Shown here in pieces: positions 14,594 to 22,754 of a stretch of DNA of 26,672 nucleotides; position 1 is the stretch's first letter; every line of letters starts with the position of its first letter. This DNA comes from Holophaga sp. GTDB lineage: Bacteria; Acidobacteriota; Holophagae; Holophagales; Holophagaceae. The stretch is from positions 1 to 26,672 of the forward strand of contig JARLGP010000309.1 in assembly GCA_031292735.1 (NCBI GenBank), in the 5' to 3' direction. The translations under genes and the position numbers were made by a program. The notes under the pieces are model-generated. The model was not told where the DNA came from. It worked only from the letters and a program-made list of their open reading frames with translations, and ran no database searches.

Positions 14594-16564
14594 ATGGGTA
14601 CAGCCCGGATCACTTGTCTTTTGGCCCTGGGGGCCAGTCTATGGGGCGCCGCCACCGAGGCGAGCGCGCCCAGGCCGGAGGCGGAAGCCGCGGCCACGGT
14701 GACGGTCACCGCCGAAGCCCTGCCGGTGGAGGTGGTGCAGACCCCCAACCGGGTGCAGGTGGTGGACAAGACGGCCATCGACCAGAGCGGCGCCGTGAAC
14801 CTGGGCGGCCTGCTCCAGCAGCAGCTGCCGGGCCAGGTGTTCAGCAACGGCGGGGTGGGCATGGCCACGTCGATCTCGCTGGGCGGGGCCCGGCCCCAGG
14901 ACACCGTGGTCACCCTGGACGGCCTGCGCCTGGAGGACGCCAACAGCCTCGGCGGCGTGAACGCCAGCGTCGTCGCCCTGGCCGGCATCGACCGGGTGGA
15001 AATCCAGACCGGCCCCTGCTCCACCCGGTTCGGCTCCGACGCCATGGGCGGCTCGGTCGCCCTGTATTCCGCCGGCAGCGCGCCCGCCGGGTTCTCCGGC
15101 GAGGTTCGGGCCGGCGCCGGCAACCAGGGCATCCTCCGCGGCGGGCTGGGGGCGTCCTACGGCTGGGACAAGGGCTGGATCCGCATGGCGTACACGGCCC
15201 AGAAGGAGAACCAGGTGCTGGATCCGTCCAACCATTACCGCAGCTCCGGGGCCTTCCTGGGCCTGGGGCGCCAGCTGGGCGACGACACGCTGGTCACCCT
15301 GAACTACTTCAACACCTACACGGGCCTGGCCATGCCCATCAATTCCGTCAGCCAGCCCCGCAGCCTGACCGGCCTCTACCCGAGCTACGTGGCCTTCCAG
15401 CAGGATTTCAACCGCAGCCAGATCCTCAGCGGCACGGTGCGCACCCAGTTCTCCCCGGTGCTGTCCGGCGAGCTGACCGTGGGCCAGGTGCTGCAGAACC
15501 GCATCGAGCCCAACTGGGTCACCTACCTGCCCACCGACCCGTACCACAGCCAGCGCAACCAGGTGACCGGCCACCTCACCTGGGAACCGTCCTCGGCCGG
15601 TTCGCTGATGCTGGGGGTGGACGGGTCCGATGAAACTTCCAGGAGCCCCAATGCCTATGTCGAGACCCAGCAGTTCAAGGCCACCGCCAAACATCTGGCG
15701 GTGTTCGCCGAGGGGACCCGGGAACTGTTGCACAACCTGCGCGGGGTGGCCTCCCTGCGCACCGAGCGGGACGACCAGACCGTGCCCCAGGCCGCAGACG
15801 CCAGCCTCACCCAGACCACGGTCAAGCTGGGCCTGAACTGGATCCTGCCGGGCGGCCTCCGGGCCTTCGCCAACGCCGGCACCGGCTTCAGCGCCCCGCT
15901 CCTGTACGACGCGCTGTTCAACGCCACCAACGGCAACGGGGTGGCGCTGGACAACGAGAAGAGCCGAACCGCCCAGGCGGGTCTGAGCTATGGCCAGGGG
16001 CCCTGGAAGTCCAGCCTGGTGCTATCCCGGACGCTGTTCAGCAACCTGATCCATTGGGACTACCTCAATTCCAACGGCTACCTGAACAGCGGCCACGTGC
16101 GCATCCAGTCGGCGGAGTTCAAGGCCGGCTACGAGACCAAGGTCTGGGGCGTGGACGGCTTCTACCGGAACCAGGAGGTGCGGGATCTCCAGGCCGCCCC
16201 GGACAAGCAGCTGAGCAACGCCGGCAGCATCGCCAACAGCCCGTTCCAGACGCTGGGCGCCAACGGCTACCGGGTGCTGGGCGACTTCCGGCTGGAAGGG
16301 CGCTGGTCCTGGATCGGCCCCCGCTACATGTACGGAGTGTCCGGCGGGTTCCGCCAGCACTACAACGACCTGACCCTTTCGGCGGTGTGGAACGCCCGCA
16401 AGGACCTGGCGTTCACCCTGCGCGGGGAGAACCTCATGCAGCCCAAGACCTCCCTGGCCCAGTGGCTGGCCGGCACCCGGGATTACCAGAACGACGCCTC
16501 GCAAATCTACGGCTACCCGGCGCAACCGCCCACGGTGACCGCCGAGGTGCGTTACCGTTTCTAA
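14594..16564 (+). CDS. btuB: TonB-dependent vitamin B12 outer-membrane receptor
   Basis: 656 residues: signal peptide (1 to about 25, ending ATEASA), a TonB box (ATVTVTA, 34-40), a plug domain to about residue 160 (SLGGARPQDTVVTLDG, then GIDRVEIQTGPCSTRFGSDAMGG), then a 22-strand-type barrel rich in aromatic strand ends. It finishes in RYRF with the terminal Phe of outer-membrane barrels. It imports corrinoids across the outer membrane using TonB energy. Assignment to B12 rests on the riboswitch and the btuFCD genes that follow. GGAG is 6 nt before the ATG. A Cys in the plug (C142) where Ser or Ala is more common is a small oddity. Confidence 0.93.
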   Translation: MGTARITCLLALGASLWGAATEASAPRPEAEAAATVTVTAEALPVEVVQTPNRVQVVDKTAIDQSGAVNLGGLLQQQLPGQVFSNGGVGMATSISLGGARPQDTVVTLDGLRLEDANSLGGVNASVVALAGIDRVEIQTGPCSTRFGSDAMGGSVALYSAGSAPAGFSGEVRAGAGNQGILRGGLGASYGWDKGWIRMAYTAQKENQVLDPSNHYRSSGAFLGLGRQLGDDTLVTLNYFNTYTGLAMPINSVSQPRSLTGLYPSYVAFQQDFNRSQILSGTVRTQFSPVLSGELTVGQVLQNRIEPNWVTYLPTDPYHSQRNQVTGHLTWEPSSAGSLMLGVDGSDETSRSPNAYVETQQFKATAKHLAVFAEGTRELLHNLRGVASLRTERDDQTVPQAADASLTQTTVKLGLNWILPGGLRAFANAGTGFSAPLLYDALFNATNGNGVALDNEKSRTAQAGLSYGQGPWKSSLVLSRTLFSNLIHWDYLNSNGYLNSGHVRIQSAEFKAGYETKVWGVDGFYRNQEVRDLQAAPDKQLSNAGSIANSPFQTLGANGYRVLGDFRLEGRWSWIGPRYMYGVSGGFRQHYNDLTLSAVWNARKDLAFTLRGENLMQPKTSLAQWLAGTRDYQNDASQIYGYPAQPPTVTAEVRYRF

Positions 16565-17398
16565 ATGCAAAGGCTCGTGCTGGTCCTCCTGCTCGCCCTG
16601 CCCGCCCTGCTGGGGGCGGGGGGGCCGGCGCGGGTGGTGAGCCAGACGGTGGGCACCGACGACCTCCTGGTGGCCCTGGCCGCCCCGGGCCAGATCGCCG
16701 CCCTGAGCCACCTGGCCCGGGACCCCCGCTACAGCCCTTCGCCCAAGACCAACGCCCGGTTCCCCTGCCTGCGCAACGGTGAAGCGGAGGACATCCTCCG
16801 GTTCCGCCCGGACCTGGTGCTGGTGGCCTCCTACACCCTGCCGGAGACCGTGGTCCTGCTCCGCCGGGCCAGGGTGGAGATGCTGGTGGTGGATCATTTC
16901 AACACCCTGGACGAGCTCTACGGCACCACCCGGCGCCTGGGCCGTGCCCTGGGGCGCCCGGCCAGGGCGGAGGAGCTGATCCAGGCCTGGCAGGCCCGGG
17001 CGCGCGCCCTGGCCGCGCGGCTCAAGGGCTGCAAGCCGGTGCGGGTGCTGGCGGTGGGCCTGTACCCGTTCACCGCCGGCAGCGGCACCACCTTCCAGGA
17101 TCTCTGCGACCACGCCGGCGCGGTGAACGTGGCGGCGGAGGAGGGGCTGAAGGGCCATGCCCCCACCCCCAACGAAAAGCTGCTGCGCTGGCAGGTGGAC
17201 ATGCTGGTGGCGCCGGCCGAGCCTGGGCTGGACCTGCAGGCCAAGCTGAAGGACCTGGCCCCGTACAAGTTCATGGCCGCGTTCCGCCAGGGCCACCTGG
17301 TGCAGCTGCCCGGGGCGCTCATGGCCAGCACCAGCCAGTCCCGGCTGGACGCATACGAATTCCTGGCCCGGGCCCTGCACCCGGAGGCGTTCAAGTGA
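16565..17398 (+). CDS. btuF: periplasmic cobalamin-binding protein of ABC transporter
   Basis: 277 residues of the class III (helical-backbone) substrate-binding proteins. A hydrophobic signal peptide (MQRLVLVLLLALPALLGAGG) lacks a lipobox, so the protein is probably soluble in the periplasm. The segments IAALSHLARDPRYS, EDILRFRPDLVLVASY and VLAVGLYPFTAGSGTTFQDL match the BtuF/FepB-type fold. It should receive corrinoid from BtuB and pass it to BtuCD. The ATG follows the btuB stop with no gap, and its end overlaps btuC. A siderophore ligand is possible in principle, but the context argues for B12. Confidence 0.9.
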   Translation: MQRLVLVLLLALPALLGAGGPARVVSQTVGTDDLLVALAAPGQIAALSHLARDPRYSPSPKTNARFPCLRNGEAEDILRFRPDLVLVASYTLPETVVLLRRARVEMLVVDHFNTLDELYGTTRRLGRALGRPARAEELIQAWQARARALAARLKGCKPVRVLAVGLYPFTAGSGTTFQDLCDHAGAVNVAAEEGLKGHAPTPNEKLLRWQVDMLVAPAEPGLDLQAKLKDLAPYKFMAAFRQGHLVQLPGALMASTSQSRLDAYEFLARALHPEAFK

Positions 17399-18363
17399 AG
17401 GGCGCCACCCTCTGCCTCAGCCTGCTGCTGCTGGCGGCGATCCTCGCCTCCCTGGCCCTGGGCGATTCCAACCTCGGGCCGGGCGACGTGCTGCGGGCCC
17501 TGGCCGGCCGGGGCGACGAGCTGGCCCGCACGGTGGTCTGGGATATCCGCCTGCCGCGCACCCTGGTGGGCATCGCCGTGGGGGCCGGGCTGGCCGCTTC
17601 CGGGGTGGCCATGCAGGCGTTCTTCCGCAACGCCCTGGCCAGTCCCGGCCTGCTGGGGGTCAGCGCCGGCGGCGCCCTGGGGGCGGTGGCCGCCCTGGCC
17701 CTGGGCGGCGCCGCCAGCGTCTGGACCGTGCCCGGCGCCTCGATCCTGGGCGCCTTCCTGGCCACCGGCGCGGTGCTGCTGCTGGCCCGCCGGGGCGCGA
17801 GCCCGGAGCACCTGCTGCTCTCCGGGGTGGCGCTGAACGCCATCTTCGGGGCCGGCACCAGCTTCCTCCTGGCCCTTTCGGCCGGGCAGTTCCAGGTGAG
17901 CGGGCAGATCCTGTTCTGGCTCATGGGCGGCATCGAGAACCGCACCTGGCAGCACGTGTGGATCGGCCTGCCGCCGATCCTGCTGGGCTGCGCCCTGATG
18001 CTGCCCCTGGGCCGGCCCATGAACCTGCTCAGCCTGGGCGAGCCCTCGGCCCAGAGCCTGGGGGTGGACGTGCGCCGGCTGCGCTGGCAGCTGATCGTGC
18101 TGTCCACCGTGCTCACCGCCCTGGCCACCGCGGTGGGCGGGGTGGTGGGCTTCGTGGGGCTGCTGGTGCCGCACCTGCTGCGCCTGGGCTTCGGCCCCGA
18201 CCACCGCCGGCTGCTGCCCCTGTCCATGCTGGGCGGGGCGGCCCTGGTGCTGCTGTGCGACCTGCCCACCCGGTTCCTGCCCGGCGGCCTGCGCCTGGGC
18301 GTCATGACCGCCCTGCTGGGGGGCCCCTTCCTGCTCTGGATGCTGCGGCGGAACCCATGCTGA
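17395..18363 (+). CDS. btuC: cobalamin ABC transporter permease
   Basis: 322 residues of the FecCD/BtuC permease family with about ten hydrophobic segments. The family landmarks DIRLPRTLVGIAVGAGLAAS, ASPGLLGVSAGGALG, LLSGVALNAIFGAG and GVVGFVGLLVPHLLRL are present, the last being the gate and coupling region. Translation starts at GTG 17395 within a GTGA overlap with btuF, with GGAGG about 8 nt upstream. The protein forms the inner-membrane channel for corrinoid import, presumably as a dimer with two BtuD subunits. Confidence 0.94.
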   Translation: MKGATLCLSLLLLAAILASLALGDSNLGPGDVLRALAGRGDELARTVVWDIRLPRTLVGIAVGAGLAASGVAMQAFFRNALASPGLLGVSAGGALGAVAALALGGAASVWTVPGASILGAFLATGAVLLLARRGASPEHLLLSGVALNAIFGAGTSFLLALSAGQFQVSGQILFWLMGGIENRTWQHVWIGLPPILLGCALMLPLGRPMNLLSLGEPSAQSLGVDVRRLRWQLIVLSTVLTALATAVGGVVGFVGLLVPHLLRLGFGPDHRRLLPLSMLGGAALVLLCDLPTRFLPGGLRLGVMTALLGGPFLLWMLRRNPC

Positions 18364-19067
18364 AGGCCGAGGCGCTCACCCTGGGCAGCCGCCTGCGCGA
18401 GGTCTCCATGGACCTGGAGGCGGGGACGATGGTGGCGGTGGTGGGGCCCAACGGGGCCGGCAAGTCCACCCTGCTGCAGGTGCTGGCCGGGCTGCTTCCG
18501 GCCCGGGGCCGGATCCACTGGAACGGCCGCGAGCTGTCCCGGATCCCCTTCCTGGAGCGGGGCCGGACCCTGGCCTGGGTGGGCCAGGAAAGCCATGCGG
18601 AATTCGCCTTCCCGGTGCGCGAGGTGGTGGCCCAGGGCCGGCACGCCTGGGGCGACGACGGCCAGGGGATGGAAGCCGCCCTGGAGGCCCTGGACATCGC
18701 CCACCTGCGCGACCGGCCCATCACCCAGCTCAGCGGCGGCGAACGGCGGCGGGTGTTCCTGGCCCGGGCCCTGGCCACCGGCGCCCCGCTGCAGTTGTGG
18801 GACGAACCCGCCGCCAGCCTCGATGTGCGCCACGCCCTGGAGGTGCTGAAACTGGCCAAGGGGCTGGCCGTGGGCGGCGCCACCCTGCTGGTGAGCCTGC
18901 ACGACCTTCGCACGGCCCTGTGCTTCGACAAGGTGCTCGTGCTGGACCGGGGCGCCCTGGTGGGGTCTGGGCCGCCGGAAGAGGTGCTCAGCCCGGAACT
19001 GATCCACGCGGTGTTCCGGGTGCAGGCCCGCAAGGCCCAGGGCCTGACGCTGGAACTGCCGTCCTGA
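18357..19067 (+). CDS. btuD: cobalamin ABC transporter ATP-binding protein
   Basis: 236 residues with complete ABC ATPase motifs: Walker A GPNGAGKST (30-38), Q-loop Q77, signature LSGGE (125-129), Walker B LQLWDE (145-150; Trp replaces the usual Leu) and the switch His H182 (SLHDL). The ATG at 18357 overlaps the btuC reading frame by 7 nt, so it is translationally coupled. It powers the BtuC channel from the cytoplasmic side. It is the last gene of the riboswitch-controlled btu operon; a 45-bp AT-rich gap separates it from the HD gene. Confidence 0.94.
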   Translation: MLKAEALTLGSRLREVSMDLEAGTMVAVVGPNGAGKSTLLQVLAGLLPARGRIHWNGRELSRIPFLERGRTLAWVGQESHAEFAFPVREVVAQGRHAWGDDGQGMEAALEALDIAHLRDRPITQLSGGERRRVFLARALATGAPLQLWDEPAASLDVRHALEVLKLAKGLAVGGATLLVSLHDLRTALCFDKVLVLDRGALVGSGPPEEVLSPELIHAVFRVQARKAQGLTLELPS

Positions 19068-19083
19068 TCGGATTAAATAGATA

Positions 19084-19089
19084 TACAAT
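19084..19089 (+). promoter_or_regulatory. candidate -10 element ahead of HD gene
   Basis: TACAAT (5/6) in the AT-rich gap after btuD. No convincing -35 is present. A start near 19096 would exclude the upstream ATG at 19092 and support the one at 19113. The HD-cobU pair may thus have its own promoter outside riboswitch control. Confidence 0.3.
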
Positions 19090-19112
19090 CAATGAATTGG
19101 AAAGGGCGACCC

Positions 19113-19688
19113 ATGACCCGCACACCGACCCGAGAAGAAGCCTGGAAACTCCTGGTGGAATTCAATCCCAGCATCAGCCTGCAGCACCACGCGCTGGCGG
19201 TGGAGGCGGTGATGCGGCACCAGGCCCGCAAGCACGGGGAAGACGAGGATCGCTGGGGCCTGGTGGGCATGGCCCACGACATCGATTACGAGCGTTTTCC
19301 GGAACAGCACTGCGTCAAGGCCCGGGAGATCCTGGACCAGCACGAGTGGCCTGAGGACTATGTGCGGGCGGTGGTTTCCCACGGCTGGGGCATCTGCTCC
19401 GACGTGGAGCCGCTCAGCACCATGGAGAAGACCCTGTTCACCATCGACGAACTCACCGGCCTGGTGACCGCCGCATCCCTGGTCCGCCCCTCCAAGAGCG
19501 TGCTGGACCTGCCGGTGAAGTCGGTGCTCAAGCGCTGGAAGGAACGCTCCTTCGCCGCCGGGGTGGACCGGAAGGTGATCGAGAAGGGCGCGGCCATGCT
19601 GGGCACCGACCTGCCCACCCTCATCGGGGACACCATCGACGGCATGCGCTCGGTGGCCGCGGAGATCGGGCTGAAGGGCAGCCTCTAG
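19113..19688 (+). CDS. HD-superfamily hydrolase (COG2316-like)
   Basis: 191 residues. The metal-binding HD pattern is visible: His26 in LQHHALAVEAVMRHQARK, His55-Asp56 in GMAHDIDYERF, and His90 in VVSHGWG. FTIDELTGLVTAASLVRPSKSV followed by VKSVLKRWKERSFAAGV is characteristic of the COG2316 predicted hydrolases, whose substrate is not established. The ATG at 19113 is chosen over 19092 because AAAGGG lies 6 nt upstream. The stop is 8 nt before cobU, so the two are almost certainly cotranscribed, which suggests a link to nucleotide or corrinoid metabolism. Confidence 0.88.
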   Translation: MTRTPTREEAWKLLVEFNPSISLQHHALAVEAVMRHQARKHGEDEDRWGLVGMAHDIDYERFPEQHCVKAREILDQHEWPEDYVRAVVSHGWGICSDVEPLSTMEKTLFTIDELTGLVTAASLVRPSKSVLDLPVKSVLKRWKERSFAAGVDRKVIEKGAAMLGTDLPTLIGDTIDGMRSVAAEIGLKGSL

Positions 19689-19696
19689 GCCTACAC

Positions 19697-20215
19697 ATGG
19701 GGAAAATCACGTTCATCACCGGACCGGTGCGCAGCGGGAAGAGCAGCTGGGCGGTGGCGCAAGCCATGCAGTGGGGCGAAAGGGTGGTGTTCGTGGCCAC
19801 CTACCGCCCCGACCCGCTGGACCAGGAGATGGCCGAGCGTCTGCGCCGGCACCGGGCCGAGCGGCCCGCCGGCTGGCGGACCCTGGAGGCGCCGGCCGAT
19901 CCGGCGGCGGCCCTGAACGCCCTGGTCCCGCCCCCTTCGGGCGTGCTGCTGGACTGCCTCACCCTTTGGCTGGGGGACCGGATGGAAGCTTCGGACGAGG
20001 CCATCCTGGCGGCCTGGGACCGCCAGCTGCGGCTGTTCGCCGAGGCGCCCTGGCCGGTCCTCCTGGTGAGCAACGAGGTGGGCTGGAGCCCGGTGCCGGA
20101 ACAGCCCATGGTGCGCCGCTTCCGGGATCTGGCCGGCTGGCTGAACCAGCGCACGGCGTCGGCGGCCGGGGAAGCCTGGCTGAGCGTGGCCGGGTGCCGG
20201 GTGCGCCTGAAGTAG
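19697..20215 (+). CDS. cobU: adenosylcobinamide kinase / guanylyltransferase
   Basis: 172 residues of the bifunctional CobU enzyme, which phosphorylates adenosylcobinamide and then adds GMP to give the GDP form used by CobS. The P-loop GPVRSGKSS is at 9-17. The His in the RLRRHRAERP segment (H52) corresponds to the guanylylated residue of the characterised enzyme. DCLTLWLGDR and LVSNEVGWSPVPEQPMVRRF are strong family signatures. It completes the cobinamide-salvage set with cobT and cobS, although it sits 6.7 kb downstream of cobC. Its 3' end is partly duplicated just after the stop. Confidence 0.95.
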   Translation: MGKITFITGPVRSGKSSWAVAQAMQWGERVVFVATYRPDPLDQEMAERLRRHRAERPAGWRTLEAPADPAAALNALVPPPSGVLLDCLTLWLGDRMEASDEAILAAWDRQLRLFAEAPWPVLLVSNEVGWSPVPEQPMVRRFRDLAGWLNQRTASAAGEAWLSVAGCRVRLK

Positions 20216-20239
20216 CCCAGCAGGTGCGCCTGAAATAGC
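20200..20239 (+). repeat. imperfect tandem duplication at cobU 3' end
   Basis: GGTGCGCCTGAAGTAGC (20200-20216) recurs as GGTGCGCCTGAAATAGC (20223-20239), a 23-bp offset with one mismatch in 17. The first copy encodes the last residues and stop of CobU. The second is non-coding but keeps an in-register stop. It looks like a recent slippage duplication. Confidence 0.7.
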
Positions 20240-20300
20240 GTGGGACCGCCGGATGAAACCGGGGCCTGGTTCAGCACACTTCTCTGTCCCGTGACCCTGT

Positions 20301-20315
20301 GGGGCGCCTCGCCCC
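20301..20315 (+). terminator. GC hairpin after cobU
   Basis: GGGGCG-CCT-CGCCCC forms a perfect 6-bp stem with a 3-nt loop between cobU and the DUF1264 gene. No U-tract follows. It may be a weak terminator of the HD-cobU unit or a leader hairpin of the next gene. Confidence 0.35.
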
Positions 20316-20342
20316 GGACAGCCACGGCGGAGAAAGGATCCG

Positions 20343-21062
20343 ATGAACCAGACCTGTTTTCCCATCCTGCTCAGCATGCTGCTGTGGACCACGCTCCCGG
20401 GCCAGTCCAGCCGGCCGCCCCAGGACCATGGCCCCTGCGCCCAGCCCGGCCGGCCGCCGGAACCGCTCCGCTCCATCCACACCTACCTGTGCGGGTTCCA
20501 CTTCTACAACGGCGACCCGTCCCGCCAGGTGGTGGCCCACCACTACTGCGCCCCGGTGGGTCCGGAAGTGATGCAGTGCGTCATCTACGACGCCAACCGC
20601 AAGGGGGCGCGGCTGGTGGGCGTGGAGTACATCGTCAGCGCGAAGCTGTTCAAGAGCTTCCCGGAGGAGGAGAAGAAGCTGTGGCACAGCCACCGGTTCG
20701 AGGTGAAATCTGGCCAGCTGGTGGCGCCCGCGCTCGGCGCGGCGGCGGAAAAGAGCCTGATGAAAGACCTGGTGCTCACCTACGGCAAGATCTGGCAGAC
20801 CTGGCAGGTGGACCGCAACAGCCAGGTGCCCATGGGGATCCCCCAGCTGCTGATGGGGTTCACCGCCGACGGCCAGGTGGAGCCCGGCCTGGTGGCGCGG
20901 CGCGACCGGGAACTGGGGATCGCCACCGCGGCCCGGAAGGCGCAGCGGGCCGATCTTCCGGTCGAGGTGGCGGACCCGGGCGCCGATGCCTGGCAGTCGG
21001 GGGTGGCCGCCCAGCTGGAACTGGGGGCGGTGCGCAGGGCGGTCCCGGCAGCCGCCCGGTAG
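20343..21062 (+). CDS. DUF1264 / OBAP-family protein
   Basis: 239 residues. The DUF1264 signature (the plant oil-body-associated protein family, also found in fungi and bacteria) is clear from about residue 43: IHTYLCGFHFYNGD, RQVVAHHYCAPV, QCVIYDANRKGARLVGVEYI, LFKSFPEEEKKLWHSH, and FEVKSGQLVAP. A hydrophobic N-terminus (MNQTCFPILLSMLLWTTLPG) may be a signal peptide, although it lacks a basic residue. The His-rich motifs suggest metal or small-molecule binding, but no biochemical role is known for the family. AAAGGA lies 4 nt before the ATG. It converges on feoA. Confidence 0.85.
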   Translation: MNQTCFPILLSMLLWTTLPGQSSRPPQDHGPCAQPGRPPEPLRSIHTYLCGFHFYNGDPSRQVVAHHYCAPVGPEVMQCVIYDANRKGARLVGVEYIVSAKLFKSFPEEEKKLWHSHRFEVKSGQLVAPALGAAAEKSLMKDLVLTYGKIWQTWQVDRNSQVPMGIPQLLMGFTADGQVEPGLVARRDRELGIATAARKAQRADLPVEVADPGADAWQSGVAAQLELGAVRRAVPAAAR

Positions 21063-21099
21063 CCGGCGAATGGCCGCCGCCTTCTTCCGGAACTACGGA

Positions 21100-21354
21100 T
21101 CACGCCTCGGGGAGCACCTCGGAAACCAGGATGCACTCGCTCTCTTCCCGGCGCAGGGAGAGGTGATAGCCCTTGATGATCAGCTCCATGGGATCGCCCA
21201 GGGGAGCCAGCTTCTCCACCTTGAGGTGGGCGCCCCGGATGAACCCCATTTCCAACAGCCTCTGACGGATCCTGCCTTCGGCCAGAACCTGGGAAACGAG
21301 GCCTTCGTCCCCCGGATGGAGATCGCTGAGCGGCTTGGACTGATTCTGAGACAT
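21100..21354 (-). CDS. feoA: FeoA-type SH3-like domain protein
   Basis: 84 residues, the size of a stand-alone FeoA, an SH3-like cytoplasmic protein that assists the ferrous-iron permease FeoB. SDLHPGDEGLVSQVL, RLLEMGFIRGAHLKVEKLAPLGDPMELIIKGYHLSLRREE is the full domain pattern (split here by a short basic stretch, GRIRQ). The ATG at 21354 has AGGAG 8 nt upstream; an earlier frame start adds only non-conserved residues. No feoB is adjacent, so its partner is elsewhere or it is a lone FeoA-like regulator. A Fur-like palindrome covers the start codon, and the antiporter gene is 93 bp upstream on the same strand. Confidence 0.9.
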   Translation of the reverse strand: MSQNQSKPLSDLHPGDEGLVSQVLAEGRIRQRLLEMGFIRGAHLKVEKLAPLGDPMELIIKGYHLSLRREESECILVSEVLPEA

Positions 21355-21361
21355 GTTCTCA
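21347..21361. promoter_or_regulatory. Fur-like palindrome at feoA start
   Basis: TGAGACATGTTCTCA is a 15-bp site with 5-bp inverted arms (TGAGA/TCTCA), resembling the TGAGAATnATTCTCA form of Fur boxes at 11 of 14 specified positions. It overlaps the feoA start codon. Related half sites TGTCTCA (21367-21373) and TGAGACAT (21411-21418) lie upstream in the same leader region. Confidence 0.4.
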
Positions 21362-21447
21362 ACTCCTGTCTCAGCGTACGACGGATGCCCGCCCGGAGGG
21401 AAAATTAATTTGAGACATCTATCACAATACAACAATAAAATTCGGGG

Positions 21448-22725
21448 TCAGGGCTGCCTGGCAGCGCCCCGGCGCAGCGCCCGCCCCAGCCCCAGCGGGC
21501 CGGCGATGGTGGTGAGCAGCAGGGCGCCGACGATGCCGGTCTGGATGGGGCCGGAAAGAAGCGGCTGGCCGTCCAGCCGCAGCTGGCTGCCGGCCGCCAC
21601 GAAGATGAGCCCCACTTCGCCCCGGGGCACCATGCCCCACCCCACCACGTCCCACCGGGAGCCGTTCCCGGCGATGAATCCGGCCGCCAGCTTGCCGGCG
21701 ATGCCCAGGGCGGCGAGCGCCAGGGTGAAGCCGAGGATGCGCGGCTCCAGCAGGGTGGCCGGATCCACCCGGGCCCCCATGAGCACGAAGAACAGCGGGG
21801 AGAGCACCACCACCAGGGGCTGCACCAGCTGCTCCAGCCGGCACAGCTCCCGCTCCTCGAGGATCTGGATGTGGGCCGGCTCCAGGATGAGCCCGGCGGC
21901 GTAGGCGCCGACGATGGCCGCGAGCCCGGCCAGGTGCCCGAGCCAGGCCAGCAGGAAGGCGAAGGCCAGGGCCAGCGGGAGCAGGACCTGATGGCTGCGG
22001 AACCGGGTGGCCAGGCGGAACAGGTGCGGGGTGGCCCGCCGGCCCAGGCTCAGGGCGGCCGCCAGGAAGCCCAGGGCCATGACCAGGCTCAGGGTCAGCC
22101 GCCCCCAGGCCATGGACCCGCCCGCCACCGCGGTGACGGCGCCGGAAATGCCGCCGAGCACCAGGAGCCCCAGCACGTCATCGATCACGGCGGCGCCGAC
22201 GATGATCCGTCCCTCCCTGGACTTGGCCGCGCCGAACTGCTGGAGCACCTGGGCGGAGATGCCGATGGAAGTGGCGCACAGGCAGGCGCCCACGAACAGG
22301 TCGGCCAGCACCGGGGTGCCCCGGGGCAGCAGCAGGAAGGCGGCCAGCAGTCCCGCCGCCATGGGCGCAACCACCCCCAGGACGGCCACCCGCACGGCGG
22401 ACCAGCCCACCCGCACCATCTGCGGAACGGTGGATTCCAGCCCCACGGCGAACATCAGCACCACGATCCCGAGGTTTCCCAGGAGTTCCAGCTGCGGGTC
22501 GGCGGCCACCGGAGGGAACCAGGGAAACCGGCGGGCCAGGGCGCCCAGGGCGATGCCAGCCGCCAGCTCGCCGGCCACGGCGGGAAAGTGCAGCCGCAGC
22601 GCGCCTTCGCCGCCCAGCTTGGCCACCAGCCAAAGCAGCGCCAGCAGGGCCAGGGTGGCGCTGATCGGTTCGGCGGTGACGACTGCAGGCAGCAAGGCGG
22701 CCTCCGGGTGGGAAAAACCATACAT
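21448..22725 (-). CDS. CPA2-type cation/proton antiporter
   Basis: 425 residues with about 12-13 hydrophobic segments, typical of the KefB/NapA-like monovalent cation:proton antiporters. Family landmarks are VAGELAAGIALGALARRFP, LGIVVLMFAVGLESTVPQM, the ion-site motif AAVIDDVLGLLVLGGI, and LSPLFFVLMGARVDP. It lacks a C-terminal TrkA-N or other regulatory domain. It would exchange Na+ or K+ for H+ across the inner membrane; the ion cannot be told from sequence. The start at MYGFSHPE is preferred, since the upstream extension overlaps the divergent glycosyltransferase and looks non-coding. The Shine-Dalgarno is weak. Confidence 0.88.
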   Translation of the reverse strand: MYGFSHPEAALLPAVVTAEPISATLALLALLWLVAKLGGEGALRLHFPAVAGELAAGIALGALARRFPWFPPVAADPQLELLGNLGIVVLMFAVGLESTVPQMVRVGWSAVRVAVLGVVAPMAAGLLAAFLLLPRGTPVLADLFVGACLCATSIGISAQVLQQFGAAKSREGRIIVGAAVIDDVLGLLVLGGISGAVTAVAGGSMAWGRLTLSLVMALGFLAAALSLGRRATPHLFRLATRFRSHQVLLPLALAFAFLLAWLGHLAGLAAIVGAYAAGLILEPAHIQILEERELCRLEQLVQPLVVVLSPLFFVLMGARVDPATLLEPRILGFTLALAALGIAGKLAAGFIAGNGSRWDVVGWGMVPRGEVGLIFVAAGSQLRLDGQPLLSGPIQTGIVGALLLTTIAGPLGLGRALRRGAARQP

Positions 22726-22754
22726 GAAAATCCGTGCCCCCTCAGAATACCTGT

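Noticed and set aside
13651..15732. Long minus-strand open frames across cobC, riboswitch 2 and btuB
   Set aside because: They cross a conserved riboswitch and real coding sequence, with no ribosome-binding site or family match.
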